Shown here one piece after another: positions 25,840 through 34,578 of a DNA stretch of 64,000 nt. A program made the position numbers and the translations under genes. The stretch covers positions 62,001 to 126,000 of the forward strand of contig NZ_QLMH01000006.1 in assembly GCF_003259935.1 (NCBI RefSeq). The letters are read 5' to 3'. The notes below the pieces were generated by a model that made no database searches, was not told the origin of the DNA, and worked only from the letters and a program-made list of their open reading frames with translations. The first letter of the stretch is position 1; each line of letters starts with the position of its first letter. Origin of the DNA: Paranoxybacillus vitaminiphilus. GTDB lineage: Bacteria; Bacillota; Bacilli; Bacillales; Anoxybacillaceae.

Positions 25840-26532
25840 CTAATAAACGAGTATTTGCTGTTGCTTTGTCCATGTAACTTGAAATCCTAAACTGTTCGCT
25901 AAAACGCTGATTGGAATATAAAGTTTTTGATTTTTTTCAAAAATAGGGAGAGGCATTGGTGTCTTTTTCATATTTTCGTAAGCTGCCCTTGAGCCGTTTT
26001 TTACAATCAAAAGTTTGTCATTGAGTTTGATTTCAGCTATTTTTGATGTTGAATATACAATAACTGAAGCACCTAAGTGTTGTGCCGTTTCCTCAAGCGG
26101 AACAAATAGCTGCCCTTTCATAGGAATGACGTTCGTATACAGCAAGTCTTTTTCTTTAAATTGAATTGGCACGGTTTTTTCTGAAGAGATTGGTGTTGCT
26201 GCAAATTTATCAGGTGCTTCAGGAGAGCGCGACCACTTGTACCAATATTCTTGCTTTAATGTGATTCGTTTTTCAGAAGTGCCGGTATTTTGCTCATAAT
26301 AGCTACCGTTTGCATTTCTTTCTTCTTCAAATTCTTCATCATATTCTTCATCATATTCCTCCTCATACCGTTCGTCATCATCGTGATCGTACTCATCATC
26401 GTTTTCATGTTCATATTCTCCTCTTTCTTCGTATTTCTTCTCATCATCGTCAGCTTGAACGAATGCAGCATGAAATCCGGCTGTTGCTGAAATAAAGAAA
26501 ATGAAACTTAGAATGGAAAAAATTTTTCTCAT
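25840..26532 (-). CDS. Exported acidic protein with copper-amine-oxidase-N-like domain
   Basis: The 230-residue protein has a signal peptide (about residues 1-27) and then an extremely acidic Asp/Glu/Tyr/His-rich stretch (about 28-72) made of short EEYDEEYDEEF-like units. The C-terminal domain of about 100 residues resembles the copper amine oxidase N-terminal (stalk) fold common in exported Firmicutes proteins (LPIFEKNQKLYIPISVLANSLGF). The acidic part may bind metal ions. It is the first gene of the redox cluster. Confidence 0.7.
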   Translation of the reverse strand: MRKIFSILSFIFFISATAGFHAAFVQADDDEKKYEERGEYEHENDDEYDHDDDERYEEEYDEEYDEEFEEERNANGSYYEQNTGTSEKRITLKQEYWYKWSRSPEAPDKFAATPISSEKTVPIQFKEKDLLYTNVIPMKGQLFVPLEETAQHLGASVIVYSTSKIAEIKLNDKLLIVKNGSRAAYENMKKTPMPLPIFEKNQKLYIPISVLANSLGFQVTWTKQQQILVY

Positions 26533-26646
26533 TGCGGTTTCCCCCTTTTTCTACTTCCTTTTGGGATTATTTTAAAAGTAAATTCTGAAAAGAAAATGAA
26601 AAAAAGGAAATAAAGATGTGCCGGAAAAATCGTTTCAACAAATAAA

Positions 26647-26779
26647 AGGGGCTGACCCAAAGGCAAGTGTCAGACCCCGAAATACAGTATAATAGGACAT
26701 AATATTGGATAAATGAGCTATATATGTGAATACATGTGAAATACATGTGAGGTCAGACACTTACGGGCAAGCCCCTTTT
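26647..26779 (+). repeat. Dispersed inverted repeat, copy 7
   Basis: This is full length. GGGGCTGACCCA and GGGCAAGCCCC form the ends. AAGTGTCAGACCCCG and GTGAGGTCAGACACTTA are the arms. The core carries TAGGACATAATATTGGATAA. It separates the redox cluster from yhzD and its T-run side ends the yhzD frame. Confidence 0.9.
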
Positions 26780-26964
26780 TAACGATGGAAAAGAATCAAT
26801 TTGCCGCTTGAAGATGTACAGCGGTATGTTTTTTCGTGGCAGTTTTTTTCTCTTAGCTTCTGTTCGCCGATTTTTTTTGCTTCCTCTTCGCTCGCTGCTT
26901 CAAAAGTTTCGTCTAACAACTTTTCGCCGTTTTTCTCAAATACCGTTAACGTATATGTTTTCAT
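26779..26964 (-). CDS. yhzD: YhzD-like small protein
   Basis: The 61-residue cytoplasmic protein starts MKTYTLTVFEKNGEKLLDE and has an alternating charged pattern and two Cys. It matches the size and opening of B. subtilis YhzD and lies beside yhaQP as expected. AAGGAGGGAAG precedes the ATG. The stop codon touches the edge of the repeat. Function unknown. Confidence 0.8.
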   Translation of the reverse strand: MKTYTLTVFEKNGEKLLDETFEAASEEEAKKIGEQKLREKNCHEKTYRCTSSSGKLILFHR

Positions 26965-27129
26965 CGGCGCTTCCCTCCTTGATGATTGGTTTTCACTGAC
27001 TACTATTCTTTTTATTTTCGCAATTTTCCTTCAAAAAAGATGGAACTTTTCGTTAAAATAAACGTGTAATATAATGTTGGAATTTTTGGTGTTTATTAAC
27101 AAATGTGAAGTTGAGAGGAGTTTTTATGT

Positions 27130-28029
27130 ATGAGCTTGCGCTTGCAAAATGTGATAAAACGGTTTGGGGATTTTACGGCAGTTGACCATTTGACACTGGA
27201 AATTCCTGAGGGGGAAATGTTCGGCTTTTTAGGGGCAAACGGTGCCGGCAAAACAACAACGTTCCGCATGATATTAGGATTATTAGACCCGACAGAGGGA
27301 GAGATTACGTGGAACGGTGAGCCGATTGATTATGCAAGCAGCCACCTCATTGGTTATTTGCCGGAAGAACGGGGATTGTATCCGAAATTGAAAGTAAAAG
27401 AACAACTTATATATCTGGGCCGATTACGTGGACTTGGCAAGCCAGCCATTATAAAAGAAATGGAACATTGGCTGGAGCGGTTTAAAGTACCCGATTATGC
27501 GAACAAGCGGGTAGAAGAACTGTCAAAAGGAAATCAGCAAAAAATTCAATTTATTGCTTCCGTCATTCATAAACCGAAGCTGCTCATCTTAGATGAACCT
27601 TTCAGCGGACTCGATCCCGTGAATGTAGAACAATTAAAGGAAGCTGTCATTGATTTGAAAAACGCAGGAACAACCATTGTCTTTTCGAGCCATCGAATGG
27701 AGCATGTCGAAGAGCTTTGCGAGCATCTTTGTATTATGCATCGTGGCAAGCCGGTTGTGCATGGCACGTTAAAAGAGATAAAACGTTCATTCGGCAAAAA
27801 GAACGTTGTCATTCATGCGGACTTTCCGCTTAATGATTTACATGAGTTTCCCGGTGTTGTGAAAGCGAAGACGACAGCGGAAGGGATTCATCTGCAAATT
27901 GAAAATGAAGAAATTTCTCAGCGCATTTTGTCTCATATTGCTGGAAAAGGATTTATTCGCAAATTTGCTCTTGAGGAACCGTCTTTGAATGACATTTTTA
28001 TTGAAAAAGTAGGTGCGTCATATGAATAA
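27130..28029 (+). CDS. yhaQ: ABC transporter ATPase YhaQ (NatA-like)
   Basis: This is the ATPase of a NatAB-like exporter. The 299-residue protein has Walker A GANGAGKTT (about 38-46), Q-loop region YLPEERGLYPKL, signature LSKGNQQK, and Walker B LLILDEPFSGLDP. The C-terminal third is the extension found in this family. GAGAGGAG precedes the start. It overlaps yhaP by eight bases. The exported substrate is not known; NatAB exports Na+. Confidence 0.88.
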   Translation: MSLRLQNVIKRFGDFTAVDHLTLEIPEGEMFGFLGANGAGKTTTFRMILGLLDPTEGEITWNGEPIDYASSHLIGYLPEERGLYPKLKVKEQLIYLGRLRGLGKPAIIKEMEHWLERFKVPDYANKRVEELSKGNQQKIQFIASVIHKPKLLILDEPFSGLDPVNVEQLKEAVIDLKNAGTTIVFSSHRMEHVEELCEHLCIMHRGKPVVHGTLKEIKRSFGKKNVVIHADFPLNDLHEFPGVVKAKTTAEGIHLQIENEEISQRILSHIAGKGFIRKFALEEPSLNDIFIEKVGASYE

Positions 28030-29257
28030 ATTTTGGATTGTTTTAGCGCATACGTATTTCACAAAATTAAAATCGAAATCGTTTCTGATTACGACGATGA
28101 TTACGGCTCTGCTTGTTTTTGGAGTGGCAAACTTAAATCATATTATTGAATTTTTTAGCGATGATGAAACAAAAACGGTTGCTGTTATTGATAAAACAAA
28201 TAAGCTGTATGAGCCGTTAAAAGCGCAGCTGAAAACAAGCGGGAAAAAAGATATAGACTTACAAATGTTTAAAGGAACGGAAGAGAAGGCAAAAGAAAAA
28301 GTACAAAACGGAGAGTGGCAGGCGTATGTTGTTCTTGGCTATGACGATAAACAATTACCAAAGGCAGCTTATTATGCAATGACAGTAGCCGATAGTGACA
28401 CGCTTTTACAATTAGAGCACGCATTGCAGCAGATCAAAACAACATTAGCGACGGCGAAAATCGGATTAAGCCCTGAACAGGTAAAGGAATTGTATGAACC
28501 GGTTGTGTTTGACAAAGTGGCATTAGAGAAAAATGCCAAAACAGAGGAAGAATTAAATCAGGCGCGTTCGCTTGTATATATTTTATTATTTGCGATTTAT
28601 ATTTTTGTGATTATGTACGGCAACATGATTACGATGGAAGTGGCAACGGAAAAATCGTCCCGCGTCATGGAAATATTAATTTCGAGCGCTTCGCCTGTAC
28701 AGCAAATGTTTGGCAAAATTTTTGGCGTTGCGTTATTGAGTTTAACGCAGTTTATCCTCCTTTTTGTGATCGGTTATACATCGATCAAAGGAAATAGTGA
28801 GATGACCTCTATTTTTGGTTTTGAGCAAATTCCAGTTGCAACTCTTGTTTATGCCGTTGTCTTTTTCTTGCTCGGTTACTTTTTATACGCGACTTTATTC
28901 GCTTTGCTCGGTTCGCTCGTGAGCCGCATTGAAGAAGTGCAGCAAATGATTACTCCTGTTACATTATTAGTTGTTGCTGCTTTTTTTATTGCAATGTTTG
29001 GCTTGAGTGATCCAGAAGCTCCTTTCATCACAGTGACATCGTTTATTCCGTTTTTTGCGCCAATGATTATGTTTTTGCGTGTCGGGATGTTAAATGTCTC
29101 GATATGGGAAGTTGCTTTAAGCATTGGTTTATTAGTAGCGACAATCAGTTTCTTCGCCTATTTTGGGGCAAAAGTATATCGCGGCGGCGTGTTGATGTAC
29201 GGAAAAACGACATCGTTCAAAGACATTAAAAAAGCGCTGCAACTGACGAAAAAATAG
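28022..29257 (+). CDS. yhaP: ABC transporter permease YhaP (NatB-like)
   Basis: This membrane partner of YhaQ has 411 residues. One N-terminal helix (about 20-38) is followed by a large extracytoplasmic domain, then about five C-terminal helices, with the family block MEVATEKSSRVMEILISSASP. This matches ABC-2 type NatB proteins. The ATG at 28022 lies inside the yhaQ end, indicating coupling. A terminator follows. Confidence 0.88.
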   Translation: MNKFWIVLAHTYFTKLKSKSFLITTMITALLVFGVANLNHIIEFFSDDETKTVAVIDKTNKLYEPLKAQLKTSGKKDIDLQMFKGTEEKAKEKVQNGEWQAYVVLGYDDKQLPKAAYYAMTVADSDTLLQLEHALQQIKTTLATAKIGLSPEQVKELYEPVVFDKVALEKNAKTEEELNQARSLVYILLFAIYIFVIMYGNMITMEVATEKSSRVMEILISSASPVQQMFGKIFGVALLSLTQFILLFVIGYTSIKGNSEMTSIFGFEQIPVATLVYAVVFFLLGYFLYATLFALLGSLVSRIEEVQQMITPVTLLVVAAFFIAMFGLSDPEAPFITVTSFIPFFAPMIMFLRVGMLNVSIWEVALSIGLLVATISFFAYFGAKVYRGGVLMYGKTTSFKDIKKALQLTKK

Positions 29258-29266
29258 TGATAAATC

Positions 29267-29310
29267 AAGGCTCGCTTTCGCCAAATTGGCAAGCCGAGCC
29301 TTTTGCTTTT
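29267..29310 (+). terminator. Terminator after yhaP
   Basis: The stem AAGGCTCG / CGAGCCTT (with inner partial pairing) is followed by TTGCTTTT. Confidence 0.7.
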
Positions 29311-29386
29311 ATCGTAGTCATTATTTGCATAATAGGCTCATGTGATATAATGAATATACGTTGAACGCGAAACGGAGGAGAATAGC

Positions 29387-30331
29387 TTGACAAAAGGAAT
29401 TATTCATTACGAAGTCGGCCAGCAGGTCGATATTTATTTGCTTATCAAAACGGTGACAAAAGGCATTGCCAGCAACGGTAAACCGTTTTTAACGCTGATT
29501 TTGCAAGATAAAACCGGCGAAATTGAAGCAAAGCTGTGGGATGCGTCTCCGGAAGATGAGGCTGTGTATGTGCCGGAAAGCATCGTCAAAGTGTTTGGTG
29601 ATATTAATAATTACCGCGGCCGAACACAGCTGAAAATTCGAAACATCCGCCCGGCAAACAGCAGTGATCCAGTGCGGGTTGCCGACTTTCTTGAAGTGGC
29701 GCCGATGAAGCGGGAAGAAATGATTGATAAAATTACAAAATATATTTTTGAAATGAAAAACCCAAATATTCAACGAATTACAAGACATTTATTAAAAAAA
29801 TATCAAAACGAATTTCTTGAATATCCAGCGGCAACGAAAAATCATCACGAATATATTTCAGGTTTGGCGTATCACGTTGTTTCTATGCTTGACTTAGCAA
29901 AAGCGATTGCTAATCTTTATCCGTCATTAGATAAAGATTTATTATATGCCGGCGTCATTTTGCATGACCTTGGAAAAGTGATTGAGTTATCGGGGCCGAT
30001 TTCGACAACGTATACAGTAGCAGGAAATTTGCTCGGACATATCTCGATTATGGTTAATGAAATTGGCAAAGCAGCTGAACATTTAGGAATTACCGGTGAA
30101 GAAGTGGTGATCTTGCAGCATATGGTACTTTCTCATCATGGCAAGGCAGAGTGGGGAAGTCCAAAACCGCCGATGGTGAAAGAAGCAGAAATTCTTCACT
30201 ATATTGATAATTTAGATGCGAAGATGAATATGCTTGATCGTGCGCTCGAAAAAGTAAAGCCAGGCGAGTTTACCGAGAAAATTTTTGCGCTTGATAATCG
30301 TTCTTTCTACAAACCGACGTTTCATCAGTGA
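29387..30331 (+). CDS. yhaM: 3'-5' exoribonuclease YhaM
   Basis: YhaM is a 3'-5' exonuclease acting on RNA and single-stranded DNA. The 314-residue protein has an N-terminal OB-fold ([17 protein letters not shown] near residues 35-51) and a C-terminal HD domain with [10 protein letters not shown], the metal pair VILHDLGKV, and [10 protein letters not shown]. Length equals the B. subtilis enzyme. The TTG start follows CGGAGGAG. A repeat copy begins one base after the stop. Confidence 0.94.
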   Translation: MTKGIIHYEVGQQVDIYLLIKTVTKGIASNGKPFLTLILQDKTGEIEAKLWDASPEDEAVYVPESIVKVFGDINNYRGRTQLKIRNIRPANSSDPVRVADFLEVAPMKREEMIDKITKYIFEMKNPNIQRITRHLLKKYQNEFLEYPAATKNHHEYISGLAYHVVSMLDLAKAIANLYPSLDKDLLYAGVILHDLGKVIELSGPISTTYTVAGNLLGHISIMVNEIGKAAEHLGITGEEVVILQHMVLSHHGKAEWGSPKPPMVKEAEILHYIDNLDAKMNMLDRALEKVKPGEFTEKIFALDNRSFYKPTFHQ

Positions 30332-30456
30332 AAAGACGCTGTCTTAAAAGCAAGGTCAGACCCCTCCGCCATGATATGTAGTGTATGACATTAGCTGAAA
30401 TACATTATATATCATGATTAGTATGTGAGGTCAGACCCTTATAAGACAGCTTTTTT
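30332..30456 (+). repeat. Dispersed inverted repeat, copy 8
   Basis: This is a full-length copy with ends AAAAGACGCTGTCTTA and TAAGACAGCTTTTTT and arms AAGGTCAGACCCC and GTGAGGTCAGACCCTT. The core, ATGATATGTAGTGTAT with ATACATTATATATCAT, keeps a palindrome with different letters from the other copies. Confidence 0.88.
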
Positions 30457-30521
30457 ATGTATACAATGAAATCTAACTGCGTATAGTTGAAGTAAGACAA
30501 GTTTACAAGGGGGGATTATCG

Positions 30522-30710
30522 GTGCTGAGCGTGCCTTGGTGGATTTATTTAGTCCTGATGGGAATCGTTGTAAGCGGCTATATGACGATTCGCACAGCGA
30601 AAAAAGACCGGGAAATTGACGCAGCTTTTATTGAAAAAGAAGGAGAAGTATATATAGAACGGATTAGGGAAGAAAGAGAGCGCCGGCAGCAGATAAAAAG
30701 GATGACCTAA
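30522..30710 (+). CDS. yhaL: Sporulation protein YhaL
   Basis: The 62-residue protein has one N-terminal membrane helix (residues about 4-22, WWIYLVLMGIVVSGYMTI) and a highly charged cytoplasmic tail. This matches YhaL, which lies between yhaM and prsA in B. subtilis and is sporulation-linked. The GTG start follows AAGGGGGGATT. Start choice rests on that site. Confidence 0.8.
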   Translation: MLSVPWWIYLVLMGIVVSGYMTIRTAKKDREIDAAFIEKEGEVYIERIREERERRQQIKRMT

Positions 30711-30816
30711 AAACAAAATGTCGGCCTCCTCAATGATCATATATAGGGCACGACACAGTTATATATTATGGATGCGTGCAAGGTCAGATACTTAGCGGTC
30801 TGATCCTTTATTTTTT
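30702..30816 (+). repeat. Dispersed inverted repeat, copy 9 (degenerate)
   Basis: The left end is eroded (GGATGACCTAAAAACAAAATGTC). The right part reads AAGGTCAGATACTTAGCGGTC plus T-run. The core CATATATAGG ... TATATATTATG keeps weak pairing. It overlaps the yhaL stop. Confidence 0.65.
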
Positions 30817-30912
30817 TGTGTAATTTATTCAAAATTCTCTTTATTTTTTATGATTTCATGTTAGGATAATAGTAACTGTTATTCACTAAAGAGATAAAGC
30901 GGGGGATTGAAC

Positions 30913-31995
30913 GTGAAACGAGCATACAATTTTAACGCAGGACCGTCTGCATTGCCGCTTCCGGTGTTACAACGCGCACAGGAAGAATTGCTTAATTTTC
31001 AAAATACCGGTATGTCAGTGATGGAATTGAGCCATCGCAGCAAAGAATATGATGAGGTGCACAACAAAGCAAAACAGTTATTAAGAAAGCTCATGAACAT
31101 TCCTGACACACATGACATTTTATTTTTGCAGGGCGGAGCGAGCCTGCAATTTTCAATGGTACCAATGAATTTGCTTCATGAAGGGAAAGTTGCCAACTAT
31201 GTACTGACGGGAGCATGGTCGGAAAAAGCGTTAAAAGAGGCAAAAAAAATTGGTGAGACGCATGTCGCTGCATCAAGCAAAGAAGCCAACTATACACACA
31301 TTCCGGCATTGGAACATATTCAGCTTTCTGAGCGGACCGCTTATTTACATATTACATCGAACAATACGATTTTCGGCACGCAGTGGCATGAGTTTCCTGA
31401 TTTACCTGTCGATTTAATTGCCGATATGTCGAGCGATATTTTAAGCCGGGAAGTTGATGTGAAAAAGTTTGCATTGATTTATGCGGGAGCACAAAAAAAC
31501 TTGGGACCATCCGGTGTTACCGTCGTTATTATTCGAAAAGACTTGCTTGAAAACATTCCTGATCATCTCCCGACAATGCTGAACTACAATACTTACAGCT
31601 CAAGCAATTCGTTATACAATACGCCGCCGACATTCGCCATTTATATGCTTTCTCTTGTGCTTGAATGGGTGGATGAGCAAGGCGGGATCAGCATCATTGA
31701 AAAACGCAATAAAGAAAAGGCAGATATTTTATATCGCTGCATTGACGAAAGCAAAGGCTTTTACTCACCGCATGCAGAAAAGGGAAGCCGTTCGTTTATG
31801 AATGTAACGTTTACATTGCCGAATGATGAGTTGACGAAAACGTTTTTAGCGGAAGCAAAAGAACGGGGATTTGTCGGGCTGGCTGGCCACCGTTCCGTCG
31901 GCGGCTGCCGCGCGTCTATCTATAATGCCGTTCCGCTTGAAGCGTGTGAAGCGTTAGCTGATTTTATGAGAGAATTTCAACAAAGATTTATTTGA
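30913..31995 (+). CDS. serC: Phosphoserine aminotransferase SerC
   Basis: SerC converts 3-phosphohydroxypyruvate to phosphoserine using PLP. The 360-residue protein starts MKRAYNFNAGPSALP, contains the PLP-binding lysine in AGAQKNLGPSG (about Lys195), and ends with the GGCRASIYNAVP block. The GTG at 30913 lies 7 bases after GGGGGA; a TTG two codons upstream is too close to that site. No regulatory leader is visible. Confidence 0.95.
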   Translation: MKRAYNFNAGPSALPLPVLQRAQEELLNFQNTGMSVMELSHRSKEYDEVHNKAKQLLRKLMNIPDTHDILFLQGGASLQFSMVPMNLLHEGKVANYVLTGAWSEKALKEAKKIGETHVAASSKEANYTHIPALEHIQLSERTAYLHITSNNTIFGTQWHEFPDLPVDLIADMSSDILSREVDVKKFALIYAGAQKNLGPSGVTVVIIRKDLLENIPDHLPTMLNYNTYSSSNSLYNTPPTFAIYMLSLVLEWVDEQGGISIIEKRNKEKADILYRCIDESKGFYSPHAEKGSRSFMNVTFTLPNDELTKTFLAEAKERGFVGLAGHRSVGGCRASIYNAVPLEACEALADFMREFQQRFI

Positions 31996-32098
31996 AATTT
32001 TTTCTTTTTACTATATTTCACTATAGATTATAAAGTGTTATAATAAACCTAAGTTTCCCGCAATAGGCATCGAGGGCACTATTGGGGAAATGAACAGC

Positions 32099-32142
32099 TA
32101 GATTAGATGAGGAGAGATGAGAAATGAATACGAGAGTTTTAG
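32099..32142 (+). promoter_or_regulatory. TRAP (MtrB) binding site over the trpP ribosome site
   Basis: Triplets TAG, TAG, GAG, GAG and GAG start at 32099, 32104, 32109, 32114 and 32119, an exact 5-base register. Further GAG (32132) and TAG (32140) triplets lie just inside the gene. The array covers the Shine-Dalgarno region, so tryptophan-loaded TRAP would block translation, as known for trpP in B. subtilis. Confidence 0.85.
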
Positions 32143-32648
32143 TTTCACTTGCGTTGTTAGTTGGAATCGGAGCAGTTCTGCATGCGGTCATTCCCGGATT
32201 TTTCTTTGGCATGAAGCCGGATATGATGCTGACGATGATGTTCCTTGGCATTTTGCTTGTTCCTTCGAAAAAAACAGTTGGTTTATTAGGAATCGTAACA
32301 GGAATTATTTCCGGTGTGACGACGAGTTTTCCGGGGGGCTTGCTTCCGAACATGGTTGATAAACCGATTACCGCCATTGTTTTCGCAGCGCTGCTTTTAC
32401 TTGTGAAAAAATACAGCCAGTCGGTCATAGCGGCAGCCATTTTGACCGCTGTCGGTACGGTTGTATCCGGTGCCGTATTTTTAACAGCGGCATTATTGCT
32501 TGTCGGTCTTCCAGGTGGCGCGACTTTTTCAGGGTTATTTGCAGCTGTTGTTTTACCGGCCGTGGTTGTCAATACAATCGCTATGGTGATTATATATCCA
32601 ATTGTTCAATCGATTTTCAAACGCGCCAACTTGGCTGCTCAACCGTAG
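32124..32648 (+). CDS. trpP: Tryptophan transporter TrpP
   Basis: TrpP is a small membrane transporter for tryptophan uptake. The 174-residue protein has about five hydrophobic helices and typical opening residues (GIGAVLHAVIPGFFFGMKPD). Length and position after serC match B. subtilis trpP (yhaG). The TRAP triplet array over its ribosome site supports the identification. A bidirectional terminator follows. Confidence 0.9.
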   Translation: MNTRVLVSLALLVGIGAVLHAVIPGFFFGMKPDMMLTMMFLGILLVPSKKTVGLLGIVTGIISGVTTSFPGGLLPNMVDKPITAIVFAALLLLVKKYSQSVIAAAILTAVGTVVSGAVFLTAALLLVGLPGGATFSGLFAAVVLPAVVVNTIAMVIIYPIVQSIFKRANLAAQP

Positions 32649-32654
32649 CATAAT

Positions 32655-32686
32655 AAAAAACCCGATCTTTATGGTCGGGTTTTTCA
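32655..32686. terminator. Bidirectional terminator after trpP
   Basis: AAAAACCCGA / TCGGGTTTTT form a stem with T-runs on both strands, between convergent genes. Confidence 0.85.
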
Positions 32687-32696
32687 CTGTTTTCTT

Positions 32697-32885
32697 TTAA
32701 AAATACTGAAAAGACCAGCCAATTAGAATGCATAAAAGCGCACCCGTTATATACAAACCTATTTTTTTCTTCAATACTTGCTTTGGCGGGTACATTCTTG
32801 CTTTATTTAACGAAAGAAACGTCGTGATAGCTAAGTAAGAAAAAATGGCGCTTATCATATAGAAAATGGATATTGCGTAAATCAT
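32697..32885 (-). CDS. Small two-helix membrane protein
   Basis: The 62-residue protein has two hydrophobic segments (about 4-24 and 42-59) joined by a basic loop KARMYPPKQVLKKK. GGGGAGA precedes the ATG. The family is not recognised. It is convergent with trpP and divergent from scoC. The 260 bases up to scoC are AT-rich and hold no gene. Confidence 0.65.
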   Translation of the reverse strand: MIYAISIFYMISAIFSYLAITTFLSLNKARMYPPKQVLKKKIGLYITGALLCILIGWSFQYF

Positions 32886-33145
32886 TGGTATCTCCCCTTT
32901 TTACTACTTACTGTATGTAATTTCATTGCTAACTATGAATAAGACAAGACGACTATTTTTCTAATAAAACAAAAGAAAATTTCATAAGCTGATAGAATAC
33001 AATCATTGAATAAAAGTAATTAGCGATTTTCGATGCTGATTTATCTATTTAAAAATTCAAAAATTTTTTTCTTTATTAATCTTTATTTTATTGGCATAAT
33101 AGATAATAAAAATATAGATATGGTGAGGGAAGAGTGGGTGGAAAG

Positions 33146-33746
33146 ATGAAAGGTACAGAGCGAAACTATTCTATAAAAGAGGCGATGTTATTCAGTCAGC
33201 GTATTGCCCAGTTGAGCAAAGCGCTATGGAAATCAATTGAAAAAGATTGGCAGCAATGGATTAAACCATTTGACCTTAATATTTAATGAACATCATATTT
33301 TATGGATCGCTTATCATTTAAAAGGGGCGTCTATTTCAGAAATTGCTAAATTTGGTGTCATGCACGTTTCCACGGCTTTTAATTTCTCGAAAAAACTAGA
33401 AGAGCGGGGGTTGTTATCTTTTTCCAAGAAAGAAAGTGACAAACGAAACACCTATATTGAACTGACAGAAAAAGGCGAAGAGATTTTGCTGAAATTGATG
33501 GAATCGTATGATCCAACGCAAAATGCAGTATTTAACGGAGCTTTACCTTTACGTGATTTGTACGGAAAGTTTCCAGAAATTTTAGAAATGATGTGTATTA
33601 TCCGCAATATATATGGCGATGATTTTATGCAAATTTTTGAAAAATCATTTGAGAATATCGAAAACGATTTTGTTGAAAAGAACGGCAAATTGCTTAAGCG
33701 CAAAGAAAGCAAAGAAACCAAAGAGGAACCGGTAACTCATTCATAA
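33146..33746 (+). pseudogene. scoC: scoC (hpr) MarR-type regulator with a frameshift
   Basis: ScoC/Hpr is a MarR-family repressor of protease and sporulation genes. From the ATG at 33146 the frame encodes 46 residues (including [20 protein letters not shown]) and stops at 33284. The next frame continues with [20 protein letters not shown] and the rest of the protein to 33746. Removing one T from the TTT at 33282-33284 joins both parts into a normal protein of about 199 residues (B. subtilis: 203). The body, including the winged helix, is otherwise well kept. It is either a recent inactivating insertion or a sequencing error. The 3' end overlaps yhaI by six bases. Confidence 0.85.
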
Positions 33747-34088
33747 ATCATTCAAGTCGGCAATGATTTTCTTAAATTCTTGCATAAGCGGTACAAACAT
33801 ATTTTGGCGCAGCAAAGCGTCAATCGTTTGTTCGAGCGGAAGCTTAGGGTGAAGCATTCCGGCAAATTGAGTAAGGAGCGGGGTGAACACAATAAGACCT
33901 TCCGCTTTCTGTTTTTCGTACTCTTCACTTAATTGCTGGCATAGCTGGATGACTTCGTCTGCTTCTTCTTTTGCTAAGTTTGCTTTTATAATGAGTTGAT
34001 AAAATGGTTTTTTCGTTCCATCGATCATTTCCAATAATAAAGATTGGTGATATTCTAATTTCGCGATTCGTTCTTCGAGTGTATCCAT
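33741..34088 (-). CDS. yhaI: YhaI-like protein (DUF1878)
   Basis: The 115-residue cytoplasmic, mostly helical protein starts [21 protein letters not shown] and resembles DUF1878/YhaI in length and opening. It is convergent with scoC as in B. subtilis. AAAGGAGTACC precedes the ATG. Function unknown. Confidence 0.8.
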   Translation of the reverse strand: MDTLEERIAKLEYHQSLLLEMIDGTKKPFYQLIIKANLAKEEADEVIQLCQQLSEEYEKQKAEGLIVFTPLLTQFAGMLHPKLPLEQTIDALLRQNMFVPLMQEFKKIIADLNDL

Positions 34089-34257
34089 AACGGTACTCCT
34101 TTAATTAGGCAATCTGTCATTATCATGTATATTTTACCTAAATTGCTGTCAACAACCAATAGGGAATTATCGTGAAGGCCATATTGATTTCTTTTATAAA
34201 ACGTTGTAAAGTAAATGAGTCATCTATTTTGTCGGGGAAGATAGGAGGGGAGCAAAC

Positions 34258-34437
34258 TTGGCATTGTATTTTATCCCTCTTGCTGTTGTCATTTTATTCT
34301 ATATTAATAAACTGACAAATACACTTTGTGTCCAAAGGGAAATTCCCGAAGACAAACAGCCAAAAGTGTTTCGGACGATTAATGTACTTATTACCATCTT
34401 GCTTATTACTTCTTATATTGAGGTACTATTTACATAG
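34258..34437 (+). CDS. 59-residue two-helix membrane protein
   Basis: A TTG start after a strong ATAGGAGGGGAG site opens a 59-codon frame, ending at TAG 34437. It encodes MALYFIPLAVVILFYI, a polar middle NTLCVQREIPEDKQPK, and a second hydrophobic segment VLITILLITSYIEVLF. A repeat copy begins within five bases of the stop. The family is not recognised, but codon pattern and ribosome site support it. Confidence 0.6.
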   Translation: MALYFIPLAVVILFYINKLTNTLCVQREIPEDKQPKVFRTINVLITILLITSYIEVLFT

Positions 34438-34441
34438 AAAA

Positions 34442-34563
34442 AAGGGCTGACCTATAATGTCTGACCTCACGGATAACTCATAATATTATAATGTTCTATC
34501 CGTTGCGATGTCCTATAATATTATGATGTGGGGTCTGACACTTACTTTTTTGGGTCAGCCTGT
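34442..34563 (-). repeat. Dispersed inverted repeat, copy 10 (reverse orientation)
   Basis: On the minus strand the ends are GGCTGACCCA and AGGTCAGCCC. The arms are AAGTGTCAGACCCCACA and CGTGAGGTCAGACATT. The core CATAATATTATA / TATAATATTATG is a different but intact palindrome, with the common TAGGACAT and GGATA loop letters. Confidence 0.9.
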
Positions 34564-34578
34564 TTTTGTTTATCTTAA

